64,000 bases of DNA from Sphingobacteriaceae bacterium GW460-11-11-14-LB5. GTDB lineage: Bacteria > Bacteroidota > Bacteroidia > Sphingobacteriales > Sphingobacteriaceae. The notes beneath the pieces are model-generated. The model was not told the origin of the DNA. It ran no database searches and saw only the letters and a program-made list of their open reading frames with translations. The stretch covers positions 5,704,001 to 5,768,000 of the forward strand of contig CP021237.1 of the NCBI GenBank assembly GCA_002151545.1, given 5' to 3'. Made by a program: the position numbers and the translations under genes. Numbering within the stretch: position 1 is the stretch's first letter; every line of letters begins with the position of its first letter. This document shows, piece by piece, positions 1-8,310 of this stretch.

Positions 1-160
1 ATTACGGCCTTTTGCCCCTCAAAACCATCATTTTTTTTTATCATTCTATTTTTTTACAAGAAAGTAAGAAAATCCATTATTATCCTCAATCCGTGCATTG
101 AAATGTTACCGCGGTATACTGATGTTTGTGTATGTTTTGTATTTATCAATAACCAAATAT

Positions 161-1501
161 ATGCACACAATGTCTCAAAGCAAATTTAATACGGCTTACA
201 TCACTTTCATCTCCTTACTTGCGGCAGGCGGGGGCTATTTATTTGGCTTCGATTTCGCCGTAATATCAGGCAGTTTACCCTTTTTAGAGAAACAATTTCA
301 GCTTACCCCTTACTGGGAAGGTTTTGCAACCGGCAGTTTAGCTTTAGGCGCCATGGTAGGCTGTTTGATTGCCGGTTATGTGTCTGATGCGTATGGACGT
401 AAGCCGGGGTTAATGATTGCAGCATTTGTGTTTTTAGCTTCGTCCTTAGCGATGGCTATGGCGCCAAACCGTGATTTTTTTATTGTTTCCAGGTTTTTTT
501 CCGGCATAGGGGTTGGCATGGCGTCGATGTTATCGCCGATGTATATCGCCGAATTGGCGCCTCCAAAATTTAGAGGCCGTCTGGTTGCCATTAATCAGTT
601 AACGATTGTTTTGGGGATATTGATTACGAATCTGATCAATTATACGTTAAGAAATACTGGCGAAGATGCCTGGCGCTGGATGTTTGGGCTTGGGGCAATC
701 CCTTCAGGTATCTTTCTTATAGGCATTTCAATACTCCCTGAAAGTCCGAGGTGGCTGGTACAAAAAGGTAAAAACGAAAAAGCACTTAAAGTTTTAAATA
801 AGATCGGAAATCATGAATTTGCTGCCGATGCTTTAAAAAATATAGAGCAAACCTTGCAACGCAAATCCAATGTGGAGCATGAGAGTATATTCAATAAAAT
901 GTATTTCCCTGCAGTGATGATCGGTATCGGTCTGGCTATTTTTCAGCAGTTCTGTGGCATTAATACCGTTTTTAATTACGCACCTAAATTGTTTGAAAGC
1001 ATAGGTACCTCGCAGGATGACCAGCTTCTACAAACAGTGTTTATTGGAGCGGTAAATGTGATATTCACGATTTCGGCCATGTTTTTAGTCGATAAAATAG
1101 GAAGAAAACCATTAATGCTGATCGGGGCAGGTGGTTTGGCCGTTTTGTATGTGCTCATCTCTCAGTTGTTGGCATCTGGCTCTACCATGGTTTCCTGGTT
1201 TTTATTGAGTGCCATTGGCGTTTATGCCGTTTCGCTTGCACCGGTTACCTGGGTGCTCATTTCGGAGATATTTCCAAACAAAGTCCGTGTAAAAGCCACT
1301 ACCTGGGCTATACTATGTTTATGGGGTGCATATTTTGTGCTTGTATTTACCTTTCCAATTTTATTCGATTGGCTCAAAGAAAGTATTTTTTACATCTATG
1401 CAGCGATCTGCACTTTAGGCTGTATTGGGATCTGGAAATTTGTTAAAGAAACCAAAGGAAAAACCCTCGAAGAAATCGAAGATATACAGATAGTACATTA
1501 A
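161..1501 (+). CDS. MFS sugar porter (GLUT/XylE-like)
   Basis: Inner-membrane sugar:H+ symporter or uniporter of the major facilitator sugar-porter family, about 446 residues and 12 predicted membrane helices. Family signatures are visible in order: GGYLFGFD in helix 1, GRKPG in the 2-3 loop, PESPRWL after helix 6, QQFCGIN in helix 7, DKIGRKP in the 8-9 loop, PVTWVLISEIFP in helix 10 and KETKGKTLEEIE at the C-terminus. The frame stays open upstream to a TTG at 98, but residues before the ATG at 161 (or 170) do not resemble the family, so 161 is chosen; 170 is equally possible. It precedes a DUF5107-TPR protein and two GH2 enzymes on the same strand, so it probably imports the sugar those enzymes release. 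The substrate cannot be read from the sequence. Confidence 0.93.
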   Translation: MHTMSQSKFNTAYITFISLLAAGGGYLFGFDFAVISGSLPFLEKQFQLTPYWEGFATGSLALGAMVGCLIAGYVSDAYGRKPGLMIAAFVFLASSLAMAMAPNRDFFIVSRFFSGIGVGMASMLSPMYIAELAPPKFRGRLVAINQLTIVLGILITNLINYTLRNTGEDAWRWMFGLGAIPSGIFLIGISILPESPRWLVQKGKNEKALKVLNKIGNHEFAADALKNIEQTLQRKSNVEHESIFNKMYFPAVMIGIGLAIFQQFCGINTVFNYAPKLFESIGTSQDDQLLQTVFIGAVNVIFTISAMFLVDKIGRKPLMLIGAGGLAVLYVLISQLLASGSTMVSWFLLSAIGVYAVSLAPVTWVLISEIFPNKVRVKATTWAILCLWGAYFVLVFTFPILFDWLKESIFYIYAAICTLGCIGIWKFVKETKGKTLEEIEDIQIVH

Positions 1502-1602
1502 ACCTGGTTTACAATAAAATAATTACCGCACTCAACAAACCATGCAGATTAAACCTGCAATGCAATAATATTACTATTTACGATTAACACTTTATATACA
1601 AT

Positions 1603-4600
1603 ATGGAAGTAAAAGCCTGGGAAGAAAAAGTAATTATCCCTACCTATAAAACGAGCGGGCCAGACAAGAATCCAATGTTTCTTGAAAAGAGAATTTATCA
1701 GGGAAGTAGCGGCACGGTTTATCCGCACGCTGTAATAGACCAGGTATATGATGAAAAGGTAGATCAGGAATATCTTGCTGTTTTTCTGGAAAACGATTTT
1801 ATTAAAATCATGATTTTGCCAGAACTGGGTGGACGCATTCAGATGGCCTACGATAAAACAAATGATTATCATTTTGTTTATTACAACCAGGTTATAAAAC
1901 CAGCGCTTGTGGGTTTAACTGGTCCCTGGATATCGGGAGGAATAGAGTTTAACTGGCCCCAGCATCACCGTCCCAGCACTTTCGATCCTATAGATTTTAC
2001 GATTGAAGCACACGCCGACGGGAGCAAAACCGTTTGGGTAAGTGAAATTGAAAAAATGTTCCATACCAAAGGGATGGCTGGTTTCAAATTGTATCCCGAA
2101 AGTGCTTACCTCGAAATTACCGGTAAACTTTATAACAGAACGACATTACCGCAAACTTTTTTGTGGTGGGCAAATCCGGCGGTTGCAGTTGATGAACATT
2201 ATCAATCTGTTTTTCCGCCAGATGTAACAGCCGTTTACGATCATGGAAAAAGAGATGTCTCACTTTTTCCGATAGCTAAGGGGACTTACTATAAAAAAGA
2301 TTACGCACCAGGTACCGATATTTCATGGTACAAAAATATACCTGTGCCTACCTCATTTATGGCCGTAGGTTCTGATTTCGATTTTGTTGGCGGCTATCAC
2401 CATCAAAAACAAGCAGGAATTTTACACATTGCCAATCACCATATTTCGCCGGGTAAAAAACAGTGGACCTGGGGATCTGGTAACTTTGGACAAATGTGGG
2501 ATAAACATTTAACGGATGAAGATGGACCCTATATCGAAATAATGACAGGCGTTTATACCGATAATCAGCCAGATTTTTCGTGGATTATGCCCAATCAGGA
2601 AATAACTTTTACCCAATATTTTCTGCCTTACAAAGAAATCGGTTACGTTAAAAATGCTACAAAAGATGCCTTAGTTAACTTAACATTTAACGGCGACACC
2701 GCAAATGTTAAAGTTTATGCTACAGCCATTCAGGATCAGGCCAATATTACCTTGAAGTTAAAAGGACAAATCCTTTTTAGCAGCCAGGAGAACCTATCAC
2801 CACTTAAAGCTTTCGAAACCACCATTAAACTGCCCGAAAACTATGTTGAACAAGATATAGAATTGATGGTCAGTAATTCGGCAGGGGAAAAATTAGTGGT
2901 TTATTCGCCAATAGCGGTAAAGGATGTAGATGTTTCGCCAGAAGCAGCCAAACCCTTAGTGGCGCCTAAGGCGATGAAAACGAATGAAGAACTTTACATG
3001 GCCGGACTTCATTTAGAGCAGTACAGACACGCCACCTATTCGGCCAAGGACTATTATGAAGAAGCGCTGAAACGGGATGATACCGATATCAGAAATAACA
3101 ATGCATTAGGCTTATATTATTTTAGAAGAGGGCAATTTGCCGTTTCTGAAAAGTATTTTCAAAGTGCAGTTAACACCTTAACCAGGCATAATCCAAATCC
3201 TTACGATGGTGAACCCTTATATCATTTAGGATTGAGCCTGTTATATCAGGATAAGCTTAACGATGCTTATGATAAGTTTTACAAAGCAGCCTGGAATGTA
3301 GCACAGCAAGACAACGCTTATCTGCAGTTAGCCAAAATAGAAACCATTAGAAATAATTGGAATGAGGCCCTGCAATTGGTAGATCGGGCCCTGATCCGTA
3401 ATGCACATGGTTTTAAAGCAAGGCACTTAAAAACATTGCTGTTACGCAAATTGCAAAGATTCGACGACGCGGCGAAACTAGCCGCCGAAACGTTGTCGAT
3501 TGACCATTTTGATTTCGGTTCTATCTATGAATTATCTTTAATCCATCAGCAAAACCCTGCTGAAAGCCAGAAATGGGTAGAGATTTTAAAAGAAAGATTA
3601 AGAGATAATGCACATAGCTATATTGAAATCGCCATCGATTATGCGGCCTGTGGCAGGTATGAAGAAGCAATTGCTTTATTGCTGTTATGCGAAAATAAAG
3701 AGCAGCAACCTTTATACTTTTATTACCTGGCTAACTATAACGCCCGATTGGGTAATAGAGAAAAAGCTCATCAGTATCTGTCGAAAGGCTTTGAACTGGG
3801 GCCGGATAAAGTATTCCCCAATCGCTTAGAGGATATTGAAATCTTAAAATTTGTGACCAAAGAAAATCCGCAGGATGATAAGGCATTTTATTATCTCGGC
3901 AATTTATGGTACGATAAAAGGCAATACGAAGAAGCCATAAACTGCTGGAATGCGTCGGTAAGTATAAATCCCGATTTTGCCTCAGTAAACCGTAATTTAA
4001 GTATCGCTTATTATAATCGGGATAACAATGAAGAGAAAGCATTGTCTTTCATGGAGAAAGCATTTTTTAACGACCCCACAGACGCCAGGGTATTGTTGGA
4101 ATTGGATCAGCTGCATAAAAGATTAAATTATTCCATTTCTTACAGATTGACTTTTCTGGAAAAATATAAAGCACTCCTATTAAACAGGGATGACCTGTAC
4201 CTGGAATACCTTACGTTAAAAAATCTTAACGGAGATTTAGATGAAGCCTTAGCCTTATTAACCAGCCGTAAATTTCATCCATGGGAAGGTGGAGAAGGTA
4301 AAGTAAGTCAGCAGTATGTTTTTGCAAAAGTAGGTTTAGCAAAAATGGCCATTACACAAGACGATTACACTGGGGCGATAAAATTACTGAATGATGCGAC
4401 TGTATATCCTGAGAATTTAGGCGAAGGCAAGCTGTACGGTACCAGAGAAAACGATATTGATTATTGGCTGGGCGTAGCATACCGTCATTTAGGTGATCAA
4501 AAAAATGCAGAAGCATATTTTACCAGTGCAAGTGCAGGCGATATGGAGCCAACTGCGGCTATATTTTACAATGATGCACAACCCGATGCCATATTTTACC

Positions 4601-4920
4601 AGGGATTGGCCTACCGTGAGCTGAAGAATAATCTTGCTGCAAATGAAAAGTTTAACAGCTTAATCGATTATGGAAAACGCCATATGGATGACAACATTAA
4701 GCTGGATTATTTTGCCGTATCCTTACCCGATCTGATGATTTTTGATGATGACCTGAACAAACGCAACAAAGTGCATTGCCTGTACATGGCCGCATTAGGA
4801 TATACTGGCCTGGAAGAAAACAACCTTGCAGAACAAAGTATAAATGAAATATTGATGCTGGATAACGGACATCTGGGTGTAAGGGCAATAACCAATCACA
4901 CCAATTCAGTTAAAAACTGA
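1603..4920 (+). CDS. DUF5107 domain protein with TPR repeats
   Basis: 1105-residue protein without an obvious signal peptide, so probably cytoplasmic. The first 350 residues or so match the DUF5107 type: a beta-rich region with LPELGGRI, GPWISGGIEFNWPQHH and LWWANPAV, whose LPELGGRI stretch recalls aldose-1-epimerase-like (galactose mutarotase) folds. From about residue 460 to the end it is helical with many TPR-like units (for example NNALGLYYFRRGQF and AFYYLGNLWYDKRQYEEAI). The activity is not established to my knowledge; the mutarotase link is inference. It lies about 100 bp after a sugar porter and before two GH2 genes, pointing to intracellular handling of an imported sugar. The ATG at 1603 opens directly on the domain. 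Confidence 0.85.
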   Translation: MEVKAWEEKVIIPTYKTSGPDKNPMFLEKRIYQGSSGTVYPHAVIDQVYDEKVDQEYLAVFLENDFIKIMILPELGGRIQMAYDKTNDYHFVYYNQVIKPALVGLTGPWISGGIEFNWPQHHRPSTFDPIDFTIEAHADGSKTVWVSEIEKMFHTKGMAGFKLYPESAYLEITGKLYNRTTLPQTFLWWANPAVAVDEHYQSVFPPDVTAVYDHGKRDVSLFPIAKGTYYKKDYAPGTDISWYKNIPVPTSFMAVGSDFDFVGGYHHQKQAGILHIANHHISPGKKQWTWGSGNFGQMWDKHLTDEDGPYIEIMTGVYTDNQPDFSWIMPNQEITFTQYFLPYKEIGYVKNATKDALVNLTFNGDTANVKVYATAIQDQANITLKLKGQILFSSQENLSPLKAFETTIKLPENYVEQDIELMVSNSAGEKLVVYSPIAVKDVDVSPEAAKPLVAPKAMKTNEELYMAGLHLEQYRHATYSAKDYYEEALKRDDTDIRNNNALGLYYFRRGQFAVSEKYFQSAVNTLTRHNPNPYDGEPLYHLGLSLLYQDKLNDAYDKFYKAAWNVAQQDNAYLQLAKIETIRNNWNEALQLVDRALIRNAHGFKARHLKTLLLRKLQRFDDAAKLAAETLSIDHFDFGSIYELSLIHQQNPAESQKWVEILKERLRDNAHSYIEIAIDYAACGRYEEAIALLLLCENKEQQPLYFYYLANYNARLGNREKAHQYLSKGFELGPDKVFPNRLEDIEILKFVTKENPQDDKAFYYLGNLWYDKRQYEEAINCWNASVSINPDFASVNRNLSIAYYNRDNNEEKALSFMEKAFFNDPTDARVLLELDQLHKRLNYSISYRLTFLEKYKALLLNRDDLYLEYLTLKNLNGDLDEALALLTSRKFHPWEGGEGKVSQQYVFAKVGLAKMAITQDDYTGAIKLLNDATVYPENLGEGKLYGTRENDIDYWLGVAYRHLGDQKNAEAYFTSASAGDMEPTAAIFYNDAQPDAIFYQGLAYRELKNNLAANEKFNSLIDYGKRHMDDNIKLDYFAVSLPDLMIFDDDLNKRNKVHCLYMAALGYTGLEENNLAEQSINEILMLDNGHLGVRAITNHTNSVKN

Positions 4921-4942
4921 TCTTATATATTACAAACCAAAG

Positions 4943-4990
4943 CATCATGAGCATACTTTCCACAAAAAGGAATGGTAAATGTTCATGATG
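4943..4990 (+). promoter_or_regulatory. long intergenic stem-loop
   Basis: A 12-bp stem with one G-T pair joins 4943-4954 (CATCATGAGCAT) to 4979-4990 (ATGTTCATGATG). The 24-nt loop can fold further through TTCC and GGAA. It lies between the DUF5107 gene and the first GH2 gene and has no T-tract, so it is not a classical terminator. It could set the relative expression of the two genes through RNA processing or partial termination. Confidence 0.5.
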
Positions 4991-5021
4991 GCTTAAAACC
5001 ATAAAAAACAACAGATAAAAA

Positions 5022-8000
5022 ATGAAAAGATATTTTCATATAAAAGGGTTTTTGATTTTTATAATTTTCATCTTTCTCCACTTAAATAGTAGCGCCCAGC
5101 ATATCATTTCATTAGCCGGTAAATGGTCTTTTGAGTTAGATCCCGATAGCTTAGGTTACAAACAAAACTGGTCAAAAAAAGTACTCCAAAAGTCGATACA
5201 ACTACCCGGCACTACCGATGAGGCTGGATATGGAACAGTTACCAAAGGTTCTGATTATGGAATACTTACCCGTGCACATAAATATGTCGGACCAGCCTGG
5301 TATCAAAAAAAAATAACCATTCCTGCGGCATGGAACAATAAAAAGGTTAACCTTTTTTTAGAACGTGTTTTATGGGAAAGTAAAGTATATGTTGATGGCA
5401 GGGAGGTTTCAGCCCTATCACCATTATATATTGCACACCAACATGCTTTGGGTAGGCTAAGCAAAGGTGTACATACCATTACCATCTGTGTCAATAATGA
5501 TATGGTTCATAATATTGGCGATAAAGGCCACGGCTATTCAGAATATACGCAAAGTATCTGGAATGGGGTGGTAGGCCGTATCGAGCTGCAAAAACAGGAA
5601 GATGTTGCCATTCATACGGTTAAAACTTATCCCGATCTTTCGGCAAAAAGCCTGCGGTTAGAGGCCTTGATCAACAACTCGCTGCAAAAGAAAATGCCAC
5701 TCATCCTTACAGCTACCCTAAAAGATCAAAAAACAGGGAAGGTAATCCGTACGCAGCAACAGCAGGTAGTGGCAAAACCTGGCCAAGCGAAATACGATAT
5801 GGTTCTTGATCAATTAAAAGGAGTTAATGCCTGGGATGAATTTGACCCTGCTTTATATCAGGTTGCCCTGCAAATTAAAAATGGCATTTCGGCTGCACCC
5901 TGGACTGATGTAATCGGATTTAGAAAATTAAGCACCACGGCACATAAAATTTTAGTAAACGACAAAGTTTCATACATCAGGGGGAATTTGGATTGTGTAC
6001 ACTTTCCGCTAACCGGTTATCCCTCTACCAATGATAAAGATTGGGAAAAGATTTTTCAAAAGTACAAAGACTATGGCCTGAATACCGTGCGTTTTCACTC
6101 CTGGTGCCCGCCTGAAGCTGCCTTCAGGGTTGCCGATAGAATGGGTATTTACATACAGGCGGAAGTCCTGTGGATCGATTGGTGGATGTCTAAACCCAAT
6201 CCAGACCGCCCGGAAATGGACACGAAAGGTTTTCCACAGGGTTTAGGGAAAAACCCAAGTGCCGATAAATTTGTACAGGAAGAAATGAAGCGTATAGTAG
6301 ATACTTATGGCAATCATCCATCTTTCCTTTTCTTCTGTATTGGTAATGAACTCGGAAATTCTGATTTTACAGTAATGCAGGAATGGATTAAAAAAGTAAA
6401 ACAAGAAGATCCACGTCGCTTATATGCTGTTTCTACGGCCAGAAAAATCACTCCGGTTGACGATTATATGGTTACCCACAATATCCCCGGCGTAGGTGGA
6501 ACCTATGGTAACAGCATCAATAAAACCGATGCCGATTTAGAAAAGAATTACAGCAAGGCAACTATTCCCATCATTGCACACGAGGTGGGGCAGTATCCTG
6601 TTTATCCGGAATGGAAAGAAATTGATAAATACAAAGGCGTTTTAAAAGCACGTAACCTCGAAGGTTTTAAAGAAATGGCGCAAAAAAATGGCATTGCAAG
6701 TCAGGATGCCGATTTTCATCAAGCCAGTGGCGCTTTGCAACAATTGTTATATAAAAATTTAATAGAGAATGTACTGCTTGCACCATCGAGTGCTGGTTTT
6801 CAGCTGCTGAGCATGCAGGATTACCAGGGACAGGGTGAGGCTTTAATCGGTTGGTTAGATGCTTTCTGGGAGGATAAGGGGATAGCCGATCCTAAAGTAT
6901 TCAGGCAACATTCAAACGCCGTTGTACCATTAATCCGCATTAACAGTTTTACATTTACGCAAAGCGATACCATCAAATTATCAATGGAGGTGGCCAATTA
7001 TTTCAAACAAGATATTGGTGCAAAACTGAACTGGCAATTAACGGATGATGGTGGAAATGTAATTAAAAGTGGTACAGCTTCAACAGATCGTTTTCCACAG
7101 GGCACATTAACTGCGGCCGGACAGTTGACCATCGCCTGTAACAGCTTTCCTGCGCAAGCAAAAAAATATATGTTCAGCCTGCAGCTGGCGGGCACAGAAT
7201 ACCGCAATTCATGGCCTTTGTATGTATTTCCAAAAACGCCTGAAATCATAGGTCATAATACTGTTTATGTAGCTTCCGAATGGGATAATAAAGTTGATAG
7301 TGTTTTAAATAATGGTGGTAAAGTATTACTTCTGGCCAGCAAACTGGGCACCAAGAATACAGCTAAACCAGTTTCTTTTACACCACTTTTTTGGTCGAGT
7401 AGTTTTTTCCCTGGACAGGGAAATGAAACTTTAGGTTCACTGATTAATACCCAAAGTGAAGCCTTTAAAAATTTCCCAACTGATGGTTTTGCCAGTTGGC
7501 AATGGTATAAAGCGGGCAGTGGCGCAAAATACTTCGATCTATCGGCAATGCCCGAAACCTTTAAGCCATTGGTACAGCCCATTTCCGATTTTCATTACAA
7601 TAAAAAGCTGGGCAGTATATTCGAAACCAAAGTAGGCACAGGTAAACTGCTGGTTTGTGGTTACGATTTCACCAAAAAAGAAAATGCCTATTTACAGCAA
7701 CTCAGGTATAGTTTAACGAATTATATGCAGAGCAATGCGTTTAATCCAGGCCAGGCACTTCCAGTTGAAAAACTTAAGGTCATACTGGCAAAAGTGCCGA
7801 CAGCAGAAAATCAGAGTTTATTGCCCGATCAGTTTAAAAATGCCATTCTTTATTTAAACGCCGGAAAAAAAGCAAGTACAGCTAAAAGCGACTGGAATAA
7901 TACGCTGGATGAAGTTGTGGTAAACAAAGGCTTTACGTATGAAGTAAGTGGTGCTAAGGTTTCGAAAGAGAATGAAAAGGGCAGCTGGTCGTCAAGACGG

Positions 8001-8264
8001 ATGAATATTAATATTGCTCCGCCAAATGGAATAAAAGGTTACATCTACCTGCATTTCACCAACCCAAATGCTTCAAAAACATCCGGCATCGTTTCTTTAG
8101 AAGGCAGGGAATTGGCCATTGGTGAAATACCAGCTACGGGCAAATGGATAAAAGTATTTATGATGAGGGAAGATACTAACGATGGAAAGTTAAATATAAA
8201 CGTAACTGCCGAAGGTGGCGCCAGTATTGAAATAGATCAACTGGTCGTGGTACCAGAAGATTAG
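5022..8264 (+). CDS. secreted glycoside hydrolase family 2 protein (A)
   Basis: 1080 residues starting with a signal peptide (hydrophobic residues 9-24, ending NSSAQ). The order is GH2: an N-terminal sugar-binding jelly roll (LAGKWSFELD, PAWYQKKI, NKKVNLFLERV), an immunoglobulin-like domain, then a TIM barrel from about residue 310. Predicted catalytic residues are Glu443 in GNELG (acid/base) and Glu521 in AHEVGQY (nucleophile). FHSWCPPEAAF in the barrel is shared with the next gene. A long C-terminal extension (about residues 650-1080) holds further beta-rich domains. Family knowledge allows beta-galactosidase, glucuronidase or mannosidase activity; the substrate is not determinable here. 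It is the first of two tandem paralogues. Confidence 0.9.
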   Translation: MKRYFHIKGFLIFIIFIFLHLNSSAQHIISLAGKWSFELDPDSLGYKQNWSKKVLQKSIQLPGTTDEAGYGTVTKGSDYGILTRAHKYVGPAWYQKKITIPAAWNNKKVNLFLERVLWESKVYVDGREVSALSPLYIAHQHALGRLSKGVHTITICVNNDMVHNIGDKGHGYSEYTQSIWNGVVGRIELQKQEDVAIHTVKTYPDLSAKSLRLEALINNSLQKKMPLILTATLKDQKTGKVIRTQQQQVVAKPGQAKYDMVLDQLKGVNAWDEFDPALYQVALQIKNGISAAPWTDVIGFRKLSTTAHKILVNDKVSYIRGNLDCVHFPLTGYPSTNDKDWEKIFQKYKDYGLNTVRFHSWCPPEAAFRVADRMGIYIQAEVLWIDWWMSKPNPDRPEMDTKGFPQGLGKNPSADKFVQEEMKRIVDTYGNHPSFLFFCIGNELGNSDFTVMQEWIKKVKQEDPRRLYAVSTARKITPVDDYMVTHNIPGVGGTYGNSINKTDADLEKNYSKATIPIIAHEVGQYPVYPEWKEIDKYKGVLKARNLEGFKEMAQKNGIASQDADFHQASGALQQLLYKNLIENVLLAPSSAGFQLLSMQDYQGQGEALIGWLDAFWEDKGIADPKVFRQHSNAVVPLIRINSFTFTQSDTIKLSMEVANYFKQDIGAKLNWQLTDDGGNVIKSGTASTDRFPQGTLTAAGQLTIACNSFPAQAKKYMFSLQLAGTEYRNSWPLYVFPKTPEIIGHNTVYVASEWDNKVDSVLNNGGKVLLLASKLGTKNTAKPVSFTPLFWSSSFFPGQGNETLGSLINTQSEAFKNFPTDGFASWQWYKAGSGAKYFDLSAMPETFKPLVQPISDFHYNKKLGSIFETKVGTGKLLVCGYDFTKKENAYLQQLRYSLTNYMQSNAFNPGQALPVEKLKVILAKVPTAENQSLLPDQFKNAILYLNAGKKASTAKSDWNNTLDEVVVNKGFTYEVSGAKVSKENEKGSWSSRRMNINIAPPNGIKGYIYLHFTNPNASKTSGIVSLEGRELAIGEIPATGKWIKVFMMREDTNDGKLNINVTAEGGASIEIDQLVVVPED

Positions 8265-8310
8265 TTGCCCTTGATATAACTAAAGAACCGATTACTAAAT
8301 ATATTTTTAG

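Noticed and set aside
1549..1872. 107-residue minus-strand frame
   Set aside because: It overlaps the start of the DUF5107 gene, with low-complexity translation and no family resemblance.
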